DNA of 64,000 nt from Sipunculus nudus (Eukaryota > Annelida > Sipuncula > Golfingiida > Sipunculidae): positions 108,895,142-108,959,141 of the forward strand of contig CM049306.1 of the NCBI GenBank assembly GCA_026874595.1, given 5' to 3'. Under the pieces are notes generated by a model, which saw only the letters and a program-made list of their open reading frames with translations, searched no databases and was not told the origin of the DNA. This document shows positions 23,604-35,299 of the stretch, in pieces. Every line of letters begins with the position of its first letter. Within the stretch, counting starts at the first letter, position 1. A program made the position numbers and the translations under genes.

Positions 23604-25007
23604 CGGAGTGCTTATTGACACACGGTCCGAAAGTCTCGGCTATCCCCGTTGTAAGTCTCGGTTACCGTGTTTTGCAGTCTCGGGTACTGAGATTTGGAAG
23701 TCTCGGTTACCTTGTGTCAGGAAAGGATCTGCGAACGGCGGTCACCGTGTGTCAGCAGTGGTCAGTCAAGCGTACCGCAATTAAGCTTATGCACCGTTAA
23801 TCACTGGTATCCTAGATCAAAGGGTCAATTAAATTCAAAGGAAACCAGGAAAATTCGGCGTCATAAAAAGTGATGTATTAACCATTGCGAAGTCGTTTCT
23901 TTTGCCTTTTTGTAACAGGGATTATTCAGGGCAACTGTGTATTTTATTTTGAATACTTATTGGAAAATAATATATAATGAAAGGTGTTGTTGTTTGGAGT
24001 AATTCGATCTCCTAAGTCGAATTTATCTGCTCAAATTTTTATCTTCCACCATAATGTTAGTCGTTATGCATGACGTAGATGACGTCGCCAAGAAAACGTT
24101 GCATTGCATAAGTTTATATTTGAGCACTTTTGGTCAATACTTGTTTCGGAATCCAGTCAATCCACAACTGTGATATGATCAGAGAGCAGCAGAGCGAATC
24201 GGAATAAATCGTCTTGGGACGAGACAAGGTCAACACATATCAAATATTTTAGTTATTCTAATATAGGTATACATTTTTCCTTATAACAGTATAATAAAAT
24301 TTTTGATTATAAAATAAGCCTTTAAACATTTCTCTAAAATGCACATTTACCTTATCCAGGGCCCTTATGTATATTTTGTATATTATTAAATGCGTATGCA
24401 TGTTTGTTTCCGTATCTGAACATGTTGATATTGTATATATTGCGTATATTTTATAGAATGATTGATTGTTTGGACTTTCTTTGCAGCTTTCATTAGTATT
24501 TTATTTTTAATTACAATGATATGTAACATACATGATATAAACTTTTTTTCAGATACATCAGTAAATCATCCAGTCCACTTTCGGCTTTAATATCACCTCA
24601 AATGTAAATGCAGTAAATCATTATAGTGTGCGGGGTTTTTTTTCTATAAGAGCGTTAAAGTAAATATTTTCACTTGTGCCAACAGCGGACCAAGTATTCT
24701 ACCAAAACCTTATGTTCACAATTCATTAAATAAACCAATTGAACTGTTTTATTAAGATCAGGAAACTGCATGCGTAATAGTGTAAGATGTTTAATCAAAA
24801 AGAAAAGGATACAGGTTCATAATAGGCAGAAAAATCAAAACTCCTTTGTCTCTTCTTCGACATCACCGTTTTTAGTTATGGAACACCTCTTTCTTAAGTT
24901 TTTAGGTCCCTATATATTTATTTATGTATTTAATTTTTGGTGTCATCCATTGTGTCTGAAATCTGTCAGTTTTTTCTTCTCAGCGCAAGTATCCAACACC
25001 AAATCCG
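23604..25007. other. LTR remainder and leader, no gene seen
   Basis: AT-rich sequence where gag and protease would be expected. I find no zinc knuckle and no protease active site. A pyrimidine-rich stretch ending in cag (ttttttcttctcag) lies at 24968-24981, just before the first clear pol codons. Confidence 0.45.
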
Positions 25008-25487
25008 ATGCAAAAGGACATCACATTCAATACCAAACAGGGTCTACGGATAGAAGGGGAATGGATACCATGCACAGTATCTGAGCACTCGGATTTTATA
25101 ACACAAGTGGTCCTTGTCCATGATGTAAAGCTGCCACCTAATGCCGAAGTTTTAGTTCCTGGTAAAATGTGCAAGTCACCTGACTTTCCTGTACATACAG
25201 CACTACTGGAACCTTACCCTGCCGATAACCAAGATGTTCTGGTTGCACGAGTTTTAGTAAACGCTACCGATAAAGTTATCCCAGTTAGAGTGGTTAACCT
25301 GTCACCAAAAGAAATGAAAATTGGAAAAGGCTACAAGCTTGGGGAACTTCAACCAATTGATCAACTAGTTGACCTGGATGAAAACAAGAACATTACACCA
25401 TCTGATCTTATCAGCTCCTGTGACAACAAAGAATCTCAGGATGTTACTCGTACAAAATGGCAGTTCATATATCCCCCTGTCAAATGA
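25008..25487 (+). pseudogene. Gypsy pol, region between protease and RT
   Basis: An open frame of 159 codons with segments such as LPPNAEVLVPGKM and IGKGYKLGELQPIDQL, typical of the spacer between protease and RT in gypsy pol. No protease active site is seen. Homology appears to begin a few codons before the Met at 25008. The frame ends at a stop overlapping the RT frame, so a frameshift is needed to join them. Confidence 0.65.
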
Positions 25488-26500
25488 GGCAAGTGTTACA
25501 AACAGACAACAAAATGGAGGAACAGCTTCCTGGTCACCTACAAGACTTGTACAGAAGAAGTATTGAAAATGGTGAAAACCAAGGACATAGAGAGACCCTT
25601 GACAAGGTTTTATTGGAATATCAAGATGTTTTTGCCAAAAACAATTTAGACTTGGGAACTTGTTCCTTACTGCATCGGATTGATGTTAATGGAGCGGCCC
25701 CAATCAGACAATCATTGAGACGCACACCAAGAGCTTCTGAGGCAGAAGAGGAGATGTACCTGAAAGAACAGCTGGATGCAGGGGTAATAACTCCATCAAA
25801 ATCAGCCTGGGCATCTCCAGTGGTCCTTGTAAGAAAAAAAGATCAAACGGTCAGGTGGTGCTGTGACTTTCGCAAGTTGAATGAGGTTACGGTAAAGGAC
25901 GCCTATCCCTTACCCCGCATTGACATGTGCCTCGACTGCTTAGCCTCTGCCAAATATTTTTCCACTATGGACTTGCAGAAGGGATATTGGCAACTTGAAG
26001 TTGAACCTGAAGATAGCCACAAAACTGCCGTTATTACCAAGTACGGCCTATTTGAATATGTGAAATTACCAATGGGACTTTGCAATTCTCCCAGTACCTT
26101 CCAGCGGTGCATGGAACTGGTAATGAGAGGCTTGCAGTGGACGACTCTACTTATCTACCTGGATGATCTCATTGTGTTTAGTTCAACCATTGATGAGCAT
26201 CTGAAACGGTTGACTGAAGTATGGAAACTCTTAAAATCAGCGGGGCGTAAACTCAAACCATCAAAATGTAACTTTCTGAAGAAGCAGGTGTTATTTCTAG
26301 GCCATAAAGTAGGAGCAGATGGGGTTCTCCCCAATCCAGAATTGATATCTGCAGTAGAAAACTGGAAGGAGCCAAAGACCAAACAGCAGGTACAACAATT
26401 CTTGGGCCTGTGTAACTATTATCGTCGATTCATATATCACTTCAGTGAAATAGCTGCACCACTCACAAAACTCACAGGGAAAGATGTGGAATTTGAGTGA
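25457..26500 (+). pseudogene. Gypsy reverse transcriptase
   Basis: 347 codons covering a nearly complete RT: SAWASPVVLVRKKDQTVRWC and FRKLNEVTVKDAYPLPRID (fingers), FSTMDLQKGYWQLEVEPED (first catalytic Asp), LPMGLCNSPSTFQRCMELV, and the YLDD box (IYLDDLIVF, about 26152-26178), then LGLCNYYRRFIYHFSEIAAP. All catalytic Asp residues are present. It ends at a TGA (26498-26500), after which the same frame continues into RNase H, so this is a single nonsense change in otherwise continuous pol. Confidence 0.92.
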
Positions 26501-27121
26501 ACTCAAGAATGTCAAGTTGCTTTTGAGGAGATGAAAGAAAAGTTATGCCAAGCACCAATACTGGCCTACCCTCAACTAGATGGGCAATATATTTTGGACA
26601 CCGACGCCTCAGAGGTAGGAATTGGAGAAGTTCTAAGTCAAGTTCAAGATGGAGAAGAGAGAGTAATCAGCTATGCCTCCAAGAAGCTTAACAGAGCTCA
26701 GCGCCGCTATTGTGTAACTAGGAGGGAACTTCTTGAAGCAGTTGTATTCACACAGGAATTTAAACATTACTTACTAGGAAGAGAATTTGTTTTGAGAACT
26801 GACCATAATTCACTCAGGTGGATTTTTAATTTTAAGGCTCCCAAAGGACAGCTGTCTCGTTGGCTTGAAGTACTGTCACAATATGATTTCAAGGTTGTGC
26901 ATCGCGAGGGTTCAAAACACGGCAATGCGGATGCCTTATCCAGACAGTGGTGTAAGAAAACTGACTGCGACTTTTACGAAAATGGAGTTCCAGTTGACAA
27001 ACTGCCTTGCGGTGGATGTCAACACTGCACAAAAATGGAAGTCCAGTGGCAACTTTTCAATGAAGAAACTGATGATGTGATCCCTCTCAATCATGATAAA
27101 AAAGACTGCACAATGTCATAA
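26501..27121 (+). pseudogene. Gypsy RNase H and linker
   Basis: In the same frame as RT, after the TGA. Motifs: ILDTDASEVGIGEVLSQ (first Asp), RELLEAVVFTQEFKHYLLGR (Glu), VLRTDHNSLRWIFNF (Asp) and GNADALSRQ (final Asp). A cysteine-rich linker (CGGCQHC) follows. The frame ends at 27121; the integrase N-terminus continues in another frame. Confidence 0.9.
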
Positions 27122-27627
27122 AGTTACCACGAGAAAAGCTGCAAAAGAAGCTGCCAAGGTTCAACATGATAAAGCTAGCAACGTTACTCCTATCCACTGG
27201 GCAGATAAGTATACACATACTGATATGAGCACCTTACAAAGAGTCGACCCAAATTTAGTGATTGTTCATGACTGGCTGGACAACGATAAACATCCAACAC
27301 GTGATGAAGTGGCCAAATATAGTCCAGAAGTTAGAAATCTATGGGTGGAATTGGATCGAGTGAGGCGCATCAATGGAATCTTGTACATTGAATGGGTTGA
27401 GCCAAAGTCACAAAATACATATACTCAGTTATTGGTACCAAAGGAATTACGGCCAGAAATTATCAACAACTGTCATGATTCACATCTGTCAGGTCACTTG
27501 GGGATAGAAAACTATTAATAAAATCAAACAAAGAGCTTACTGGTGGAATATGCGAACTGATGTGACAGTACATCAAGAGCTGTCGGAAATGCAGTGCTAA
27601 CAGGCAGCCTAGAACGAAAAACAAAGC
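27093..27627 (+). pseudogene. Gypsy integrase N-terminal zinc domain
   Basis: LRPEIINNCHDSHLSGHLGI (about 27449-27508) carries the two His of the HHCC zinc site; the two Cys (KSCRKCSANRQ, about 27572-27605) lie in another frame after two frameshifts. The segment is interrupted at 27627 by the BEL/Pao insertion and continues at 34186 with the catalytic core. Confidence 0.85.
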
Positions 27628-28170
27628 TGGATCGCGAGCAAACGTTATATTGTGAATATGCACTCTTGCGTGGAGGTTGTAAAAGATATGACGCGCATGC
27701 GCACTTCTCAGAAACTAAAACAAAGGAAAGTCGGAAGGCCAGATCGAGTGATTTGTATACGGAGTACAACCATATATTAATAGGCGCAGACTGGTAAGTT
27801 AAGTGCTATTACATAAAGGGCAATCTAGACTATTGAACTACTAAAGTTTTGCCTTTTTAAACAATTAAATTAGTAAGTTTTCACCTTGTTTGTGGTCTGG
27901 CTTAACCGGATGATATTTGGAATAACGATGCGATCCGCACGCCGTCTACTGTTAATACATGAAACTATATATGAACATAGCTTTGCAAGGTTTCACTTAC
28001 AGAGACTTATTATTCTTTATCCCTTCTGTATTTTCAGACTTCAAATAACTTTGGAATATTATCAAGAGCTGTATTTACACAGAATAAAGTTATAGCAAAG
28101 TCTTACAAGCCTTTATAACTGGACAGTTGTGTTCTTGACTGTGACGAAGCACGAATGTCTGGCCGCTCCA
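27628..28170 (+). repeat. BEL/Pao 5' LTR
   Basis: 543 bp, TG...CA-type ends (TGGATC ... CTCCA). Nearly identical to the 3' LTR; the densest differences are four changes at about 27861-27876. A polyadenylation hexamer (aataaa) is near 28082. Confidence 0.95.
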
Positions 28171-28259
28171 CAATTTGAAGTCAGTTATTATAACGGAGTC
28201 ATTGGAAGCTGATACAGCAGAAATATATTTCTCCGTCAACCATATTATGATATATAAAC

Positions 28260-30545
28260 ATGGCAGACAAAGCAAAACGAGAGCGAGGTATCGCCAAAGG
28301 GACATGGGGACGAGCGGAGAAATCGTTGTATGGTTTGATTGGAAGAAAGCGACCGGTTGCAGAGATTACAGCAGCATCTGAGAGTGTTAAACATGCATAT
28401 GATGAACTGGTACGTGCACATAAAGAATATCTGAGAAAACTAGATAACCCAGAAGTGGTAGAACAGGAAGATAAATGGTTAGAGCCAATATCAGACGCTT
28501 TTGATAAAATGGGCATGGATGTGAATGATTACGTCGCATCAGTATCTGCTGTATCAGCCTCGCATTCTCCACCCCAGACAATGGACAATCTTAAACTAAA
28601 GGTGGATAGAGTGGAAAAACCAACATTCGGGGGCAAAGTTTTGGATTATTTCCAGTTTAGAAAGGACTTTAATTTTGTGTTTGGTACTGGATATAGTGAC
28701 ACAGAGGTACTGTACTGTCTCAAAAAAGCGGTGAGTGATGACGTCAGAAAATGGTTAGTTGGAGTAAATAACTGTACTGAAGCTTGGGGCATTCTTGATC
28801 AGCAATATGGGGATCCCAGGGTTATTTCAGACGCAGTGCTGGCAAATCTGTCAAAGCTTAAGGCAGTCCCTGAAGAAGATAGCACTAAATTTGCTAATCT
28901 GTATCACCAGGTGAAAAGTGCAAAGAACGTATTGGGTGAATTACATCGTGCTAATGACTTAGACAATTCGACAACGTTGGCCACAATTGAGTCTAAGTTA
29001 TCATACAGTGATAGAATAAAGTGGGCTCGGTATCAGCTGGAAAAGAGTTTGAACCCGAACATTGACAACTTGCTACAATTCATGAAAATTGAAATGGACA
29101 TAAAGCGCATTGCGGGGGCAGAAATTCGTAGTAGCGGTCAGAAAGCTGCAAAAGTATGCATAGAGACAGGACATTTCACGCGAGTAGGAGGTGACGTGCA
29201 GAACAAAACCCCTCACACAGTGACGGCTACAAAACCTAAAGCTGTCACACATGCGGCTGGGACCCCGCCTGCTAATAGACAACCCAGAAGAGCCTCATGT
29301 TGGGTTTGTTGCGAACAGATACATCATCCTCAGGAATGTAACAAATTTATAGCTATGAATGTGTCACAACGTTTGGCTGAGGTGAGAAAAAACAAAGTTT
29401 GCTATTTTTGTCTGAGCAAACATTACGGGCCATGCAGACAGAGAAAAAGATGTACACAAATGACAGATAATACTCCGTGTAAATACAGTCATCATGTTCT
29501 GCTTCATGGCGCTCCCTTTGAGAGCCCCATTACGATGACCGGGATAGAAGGTGCGTTAACCAACCCAGCAGCTGCAGAGGATAAAAGTCTCCTGCCTGTA
29601 ATACAAGGTAACCTGATAAATCAAGACAATGGACTCACAAAGTCAAACGGATGTATCTTTCTGGACAGCGGCGCGTCCCTATCATTAATAAAGGAAAGCA
29701 CTGCTAAACAACTGGAACTTCCAGGAAAATACGTGACTGTGACCATTGGGAAAATAGGTGCCACAGAGGAGGAGTATAGGACGAAAATCTACACGTTACA
29801 CGTGCAACCGAAACAGGGTGGTCAGAGTTTTCGCCTTCAGGCTATAGGAATCCCAGAGATTTGCGGAGAAATATCAAGAGTTCAGGTTAAGGACCTAGCA
29901 CAACAGTTCGGAATTGACCCAAGAGAATTACATAGAGGGTCAGGCCATCCTGATCTCCTAATTAGTTTGGACTATGTCAAGTTCCATAGCGGGGAAACCG
30001 TAGTAAGAGATGCTGTAGCCTTGAGAAGGTCAATCCTTGGTCCAGTAGTATTTGGGATGTCAGAAGGACTGTCAGTTAATCAAAGGACGGGAGTTTATTT
30101 ACTCCAGGAAGTTAGGAGAACACCGGAAGTGGACCTAGGAGAATTTTGGTCGGCAGAGGAGATGGGTATTGCAGTTAACCCCTGTTGTCTCGAACCCAAA
30201 CAACTAAATATGAATCCTGCCGAAAGAATCGAGAATGAAAAAATCCGAAAATCAGCAATTAATGTAGGGAACAGATGGATGATTCCCATCCCATGGGAAA
30301 AGGATCCCAGTGAACTGCCTGATAACTATCCACAAGTGTATGCCAGACTTATGAGTACGGAAAAGAGACTCAGTCGAAATTCAGAACACGCACGCATGTA
30401 CTGGGAACAAATAAAGGACTTGGAAAAACGAGGATGTGCACGGAAACTGGATGAGGAAGAAGTAAAATCCTACCAGGGGCCTGTATTTTATCTGAGTCAC
30501 CACGCAGTGTTGAAACCGGAAAAACGGTCTACACCATGCCGATAA
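28260..30545 (+). CDS. BEL/Pao gag-protease-RT N-terminus polyprotein (broken)
   Basis: 761 codons from an ATG 90 bp after the 5' LTR. Residues 100-300 are a gag-like domain of the DUF1759 type (KPTFGGKVLDYFQFRKDFNF, KKAVSDDVRKWLVG, LDQQYGDPRVISDAVLANL). Cys-rich zinc-binding segments follow at about 350-410 (CWVCCEQIHHPQEC, CYFCLSKHYGPC). The retropepsin domain starts near residue 460 (IFLDSGASLSLI, active site Asp-Ser-Gly) and matches DUF1758. The end (about 630-760) is the RT entry segment (YWEQIKDLEKRGCARKLDEE, FYLSHHAVLKPEK). The frame ends at TAA 30543-30545 while homology continues in other frames. The ATG is the first in frame after the LTR. Confidence 0.92.
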   Translation: MADKAKRERGIAKGTWGRAEKSLYGLIGRKRPVAEITAASESVKHAYDELVRAHKEYLRKLDNPEVVEQEDKWLEPISDAFDKMGMDVNDYVASVSAVSASHSPPQTMDNLKLKVDRVEKPTFGGKVLDYFQFRKDFNFVFGTGYSDTEVLYCLKKAVSDDVRKWLVGVNNCTEAWGILDQQYGDPRVISDAVLANLSKLKAVPEEDSTKFANLYHQVKSAKNVLGELHRANDLDNSTTLATIESKLSYSDRIKWARYQLEKSLNPNIDNLLQFMKIEMDIKRIAGAEIRSSGQKAAKVCIETGHFTRVGGDVQNKTPHTVTATKPKAVTHAAGTPPANRQPRRASCWVCCEQIHHPQECNKFIAMNVSQRLAEVRKNKVCYFCLSKHYGPCRQRKRCTQMTDNTPCKYSHHVLLHGAPFESPITMTGIEGALTNPAAAEDKSLLPVIQGNLINQDNGLTKSNGCIFLDSGASLSLIKESTAKQLELPGKYVTVTIGKIGATEEEYRTKIYTLHVQPKQGGQSFRLQAIGIPEICGEISRVQVKDLAQQFGIDPRELHRGSGHPDLLISLDYVKFHSGETVVRDAVALRRSILGPVVFGMSEGLSVNQRTGVYLLQEVRRTPEVDLGEFWSAEEMGIAVNPCCLEPKQLNMNPAERIENEKIRKSAINVGNRWMIPIPWEKDPSELPDNYPQVYARLMSTEKRLSRNSEHARMYWEQIKDLEKRGCARKLDEEEVKSYQGPVFYLSHHAVLKPEKRSTPCR

Positions 30546-30601
30546 GTCATCAATAGTGCAGCGAATTATCAAAGACATTGTCTAAATGACTACCAGCACA
30601 A

Positions 30602-31927
30602 AGGGCCCAACTTCTTAACAATTTAGTTGGAGTGATCCTGCGTTTCAGGGAGAAGCCGATAGGTATATACGGAGACATATCTAAAATGTACCATTCGGTA
30701 CTAGTATTACCAACTCTAGATGCAAACACACACAGGTTCCTATGGAGGGACATGGAAAATCGGCCACCAGATATCTACAAGAAACTAGTGCTCACATTTG
30801 GAGACAAATGTTCACCTGCTTTGGCAAACACTGCACTTAATCTGACTGCAGAAGAAGCAGCACAAGAATACCCTGAGGCTGTCGAAACCATAATATGGTC
30901 CAGGTATATGGATGATATCGCTGATAGTCTAGCTGACGCTGAAGAAGCAGCCACGCGCATCAAACAAATCAATGCTGTTCTTGCAAGAGGTCATTTCAGC
31001 ATAAAGGAATGGACGTCAAACGTGGACCTTCCAGGAACTAAGCCTCAAACAGAAATAACAAGAAATCTTCTCTCTACTGGGGAGAAAGTACTGGGGATCT
31101 GCTGGAACCGTGCAACAGATGTGTTATACGTCGCTTCAAACAACAACAAACTGCTGAAAATTAAAGCAAATCACGCATACAAACAAGCACCGCTTGTCTT
31201 GACAAAACGTATGATACTGGGCATAATGTCAGGAGTCTTTGACATTATCGGATACACAGCCCCCTTTCTGGTCACAGCAAAAATCGGATTACAACATCTT
31301 TGGCGCCAGAAAATAGACTGGGATGATGACATCTTGCCTAGAGACAAAGAATTCTGGCATCAGTGGTTCTCACAGTTAAAAGATCTGAATGAGGTGACAT
31401 TTGATCGATGCTTGACCCCCGAAGGAGCGCAAGAACAGCCCATATTGATCATCAACTGTGATGCGTCCGAGCAAGCATACGGTGCAGTCGCTCATCTAAG
31501 ATGGAAACTGGCAAACGGAGGCTTCGCGACGCGTTTCGTAATAGCCAAGTCCAAAGTCGCTCCATTGAAATGCATTGGAATCCCAAAACTCGAACTAAAC
31601 AGTTGCGTCATTGGAGCTCGGCTCAATCATACGATCAGAACACAAACTCGCCTAGATATAGAGAAAACCGTTCTGCTCACTGATTCTAAGATAGCTTTGG
31701 CGTGGATAAAAGCAGAATCACGGATATTTAAACCGTTTGTGTCAGTTCGAGTCGGCGAAATACAAATGAAGACAAATGAGGATGATTTGAGACACATCTC
31801 GTCAGAAGAAAACGTCGCAGATGACCTCAGCAGAGGACTGCCGCTTAACCAGTTGAACGGTCGTTGGACTCACGGGGCAAACTTTTTGCGGCGCCCATGT
31901 TGCAGGCAACTGAGACAGAAGCCATAG
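30602..31927 (+). pseudogene. BEL/Pao reverse transcriptase and RNase H
   Basis: RT palm: GIYGDISKMYHSVLVLPTLD with the first catalytic Asp, KCSPALANTAL, and the box RYMDDIADSL (about 30901-30930) with both Asp. RNase H: IINCDASEQAYGAVAHLRWK (Asp), IPKLELNSCVIGARLNHTIR (Glu), TVLLTDSKIALAWIKAESR (Asp), ENVADDLSRGL (Asp). The catalytic set looks complete. The frame differs from the upstream gag-protease frame (two shifts between 30543 and 30611) and from the downstream integrase frame (shift near 31890-31927). Confidence 0.92.
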
Positions 31928-32988
31928 AATCGGAAGCCAGGAAGCGGAAAATCGTATCAGTCACTATGGCAGAAATCCAAAATAACACAGAAAGTCAAAT
32001 ACAACATTGTTCAACCTTACGAAAAGCCATTACTGTTACAGCGATGAGGGATAGGTTCATGCATAATTTGAAGGCAAAAGTGAAAGGCCAAGCTACAGCC
32101 AAAGGAGAAATCACAATTGAGGAAAAACAGAAGGCTGAGAGAACTCTTGTAATAGAAGCACAGCGCACATTGGTACCACTTTTGCAAAAGAAAGAACTCA
32201 AATCACTCTCACCAACAGAAAATGAGCGTGGAATCATCGTGGTGAAAGGACGTACCAACAATCTGGTTTCGTATGATGGATACAGTCCGGCTATCTTGCC
32301 AGCCAAGGCCTGGCTGTCAGTTCTCATTGTTCGGCATGTACATCAGAACTGTGCACACCCTGGTACAGCGGCATGCGCAGCCAAGGTGCGCAGGAGGTAC
32401 TGGATCCTGGGTGTTACCCGCCTTGCAAAAGCAGTGAAAAGAAAATGCGTATTCTGTCGTGAGTGGGAAGCAAAAACAGAACTTCAAGTAATGGGAGATC
32501 TCCCACTCAGTCGTTTGCAGGCGCACACCCCACCGTTCTACAACACTTCTGTGGATCTTTTCGGACCTATGAATGTTCGCATCGGGAGAAATAAGACAGC
32601 CAAGGTCTACGGAGTCCTATTCACATGCCTCATGGTGAGAGCTGTATATATTGATATCGCAACAGACTATTCAACAGAAGGATTCATGATGGTACTCAGA
32701 AGGTTTTTCACCATTCGGGGATATCCGAACTCTCTTTGGAGTGATCGGGGGAGTCAGTTGGTTGGTGCAGACGCAGAATTACGTCGGGCAGTAGAGGCAT
32801 GGGATAAGGCCGAGTTAAAAAACTACTGTCATGAGAAACATATTAAGTGGACATTCTTCACACCAACAGCGGCTCATCAAAACGGTTGTGCTGAAAGCAT
32901 GATAAAGACGACAAAACTTGCAATTAAAAGAGCAATTGGAGATCAGTGTCTTGCCCCCTTGAACTGCAAACAGTGTTCTTTGAGATAA
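31864..32988 (+). pseudogene. BEL/Pao integrase
   Basis: 374 codons. Zinc domain: HVHQNCAHPG with His residues and CVFCREWEAK with the Cys pair (about 32330-32470). Core: NTSVDLFGPMNVRIG (first Asp, about 32550), SDRGSQLVGADAEL (second Asp, about 32740) and AAHQNGCAESMIKTTKLAIK (Glu, about 32872-32930). The frame ends at 32988 from a frameshift, and homology continues next door. Confidence 0.92.
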
Positions 32989-33440
32989 CAAATCTGATCA
33001 ACTCTAGACCAATCGGCTAACATACGGATGACCCACATGACGGTCCATACTTATCTCCGAATGACTTGCTACTGGGTCGCGCAAGTAACACAATTCCACA
33101 AGGTCCGTTTTTGGAGACACGAAATCCGAGGCATCGGTATGAGTTCTGTCAGAAGATCGTAGAAAACTGGTGGACCCGTTGGTACCAAGATGTTTTTCCA
33201 ACGCTAGTACCACGCAAGAAATGGCAACAATCTCAACGCAATGTCAGCGAAGGAGATTATGTTTTGGTCAAAGATCCAAATCCCATTCGTGGTCAGTGGA
33301 ACAAGGGAATCATTGTAAAGGTATTCCCAGGCGCAGACGGGAAAATTCGCAATGTTCGCGTGAAAACGGCTCGAGGGGAATATGAGCGCCCAATTACAAA
33401 GATCGTGGTTCTGTATCCAGTTGAAGGACACCAGGACTAG
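32989..33440 (+). pseudogene. BEL/Pao integrase C-terminal region (DUF5641 type)
   Basis: Continuing in a new frame: a segment with INSRPIG then a stop near 33018, YLSPNDLLLGRASN, RHRYEFCQKIVENWWTRWYQ, SEGDYVLVKDPNPIRGQWNK and VRVKTARGEYERPITKIV. The tryptophan-rich WWTRW block and the late basic tail match the DUF5641 domain that ends BEL/Pao pol. The open part ends at TAG 33438-33440, about 200 bp before the 3' LTR. Confidence 0.88.
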
Positions 33441-33629
33441 AGCTTACACAGATCATTGGGACTGGACTGATCACTTTATGAGTATAATTGAATGTTCCTC
33501 GTTTGAATATATCTAGATTAAGATGGGAGTTCTTTAAACTCACACTTTCATTAGAGTATACCGTAACCCGTAGCAATCAATTGTAATTAACATTGCATGA
33601 GCAAAGGGATGTATCTATGGACTCTGTCA

Positions 33630-33642
33630 GCGGCGGGGAGGG
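33630..33642 (+). promoter_or_regulatory. BEL/Pao polypurine tract
   Basis: cggcggggaggg directly before the 3' LTR; the usual primer site for plus-strand synthesis. Confidence 0.6.
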
Positions 33643-34185
33643 TGGATCGCGAGCAAACGTTATATTGTGAATATGCACTCTTGCGTGGAGGTTGTAAAAG
33701 ATATGACGCGCATGCGCACTTCTCAGAAACTAAAACAAAGGAAAGTCGGAAGGCCAGATCGAGTGATTTGTATACGGAATACAACCATATATTAATAGGC
33801 GCAGACTGGTAAGTTAAGTGCTATTACATAAAGGGCAATCTAGACTATTGAACTACTAAAGTTTTGCCTGTTTAAAGAGATAAATTAGTAAGTTTTCGCC
33901 TTGTTTGTGGTCTGGCTTAACCGGATGATATTTGGAATAACGATGCGATCCGCACGCCGTCTACTGTTAATTCATGAAACTATATATGAACATAGCTTTG
34001 CAAGGTTTCACTTACAGAGACTTATTATTCTTTATCCCTTCTGTATTTTCAGACTTCAAATAACTTTGGAATATTATCAAGAGCTGTATTTACACAGAAT
34101 AAAGTTATAGCAAAGTCTTACAAGCCTTTATAACTGGACAGTTGTGTTCTTGACTGTGACGAAGCACGAACGTCTGGCCGCTCCA
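33643..34185 (+). repeat. BEL/Pao 3' LTR
   Basis: 543 bp, the same length as the 5' LTR, followed by the AAAGC target duplication. Confidence 0.95.
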
Positions 34186-35101
34186 AAAGCTTCCTTAATA
34201 AACTATAGCGTCGGTCACCCAATGGACCGCATCGGGATGGATATATTGGGACCTCTCCCTCTTACACATCGTGGAAATGCCTACATTTTGGTAGTGGCTG
34301 ACTACTTTACTCGGTGGGTGGAGGCCTACCCGCTTCCTAACCAGACTGCGGAAACAACTGCAAGTGCCTTGGTATTTGAGTTTTTATCACGGTTTGGGAT
34401 GCCACTAGAAATACATACGGACCAAGGCCGAAATTTTGAAAGTGATCTCTTTCAGGAGCTATGCAAAATGTTAGAAATTAAAAAGACCCGTACAACCCCA
34501 TATCACCCAGCATCAAACGGACTGGTGGAACGATTTAACAAAACATTAGCAAGAATGATGAGGTGCTATGTTGACACCAACCTGAGAGACTGGGATGTCT
34601 ATCTACCCTTGCTGACTGCTGCATACCGTAGCACGGTTCAATGCTACATGCTATACACCAAACTACCTAATGTTAGGAAGGGAAGTTATTTTACCAGTGG
34701 ATTTGCTGCTCCCTAAACCCAGCAGTGACGGTTTAACACCTGTCGAATATGTCAACAATCTCAGGGAAAAGCTTACAGACAGTTATCAGCGAGCAAGGAC
34801 CCATCTTAAACAAGCGAGTCAGACCCAAAAAAGAAATTATGACACCAGAAAAGTATAGAAAGTATATAAACCGGGTGACTTAGTCTACAAGCGAAACTTG
34901 CGAGCTAAAAAACTTGATGCAAGATGGTTAGGACCCTTTGTCATCCTAAAATCACTCGGGAATACCCTGTATAGAATTACAGATAAGAAGAAGGCTCAAG
35001 TAATTCACCATGATCATCTTACAGCTTATGATGCAGAGTTTGTTCCTGCCTGGGCGAAAAAACTTAAGACCAAAATAAGCAAAGAGATTCCAAAGGTTTA
35101 A
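34186..35101 (+). pseudogene. Gypsy integrase core and C-terminus
   Basis: Resumes the gypsy frame exactly at the BEL target site (SLINYSVGHPMDRIGMDILG). Catalytic residues: Asp in GMDILGPLP, Asp in IHTDQGRNFESDLF (about 34412), Glu in NGLVERFNKTLARMM (about 34520). A frameshift near 34640 moves the remainder (VILPVDLLLPKPSSDGLTPV) to another frame; a stop near 34857 follows. The C-terminal ARWLGPFVILKSLGNTLYRI block (GPY/F-type) lies in 34898-35101 and ends at TAA. Together with 27093-27627 this makes a full-length but broken integrase. Confidence 0.9.
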
Positions 35102-35299
35102 CTATTTACATATCAGAACTGCATGACTTTATTACCCTTACATTGTTTCCCCACTGCCATACTATCCGAAACCAGATGTGAAGATAAATGTTAGAACCAC
35201 AGTCCCTGAGAGTGTGTGAGTGTTGTTGAGAGAGCAGATTATAAAACAAATACAGAATCAGCACATGTATACCATAAGATTCCAGGGGACACATAACTT

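Larger units (their letters stand above)
27628..34185 (+). mobile_element. BEL/Pao LTR retrotransposon inserted in gypsy integrase
   Basis: Two 543-bp LTRs (27628-28170 and 33643-34185) starting TGGATCGCG and ending GCTCCA flank gag, protease, RT, RNase H and integrase in the usual BEL/Pao order. The five bases AAAGC occur directly before the 5' LTR (27623-27627) and after the 3' LTR (34186-34190): a perfect target duplication. I count about 8 differences between the LTRs (about 1.5%), so insertion is fairly recent. The coding region is already broken by several frameshifts and a stop, so it would need help to move. Confidence 0.95.

Noticed and set aside
24770-25084. 104-codon frame before gypsy pol
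   Set aside because: It overlaps the start of the pol homology in another frame and has no motif.
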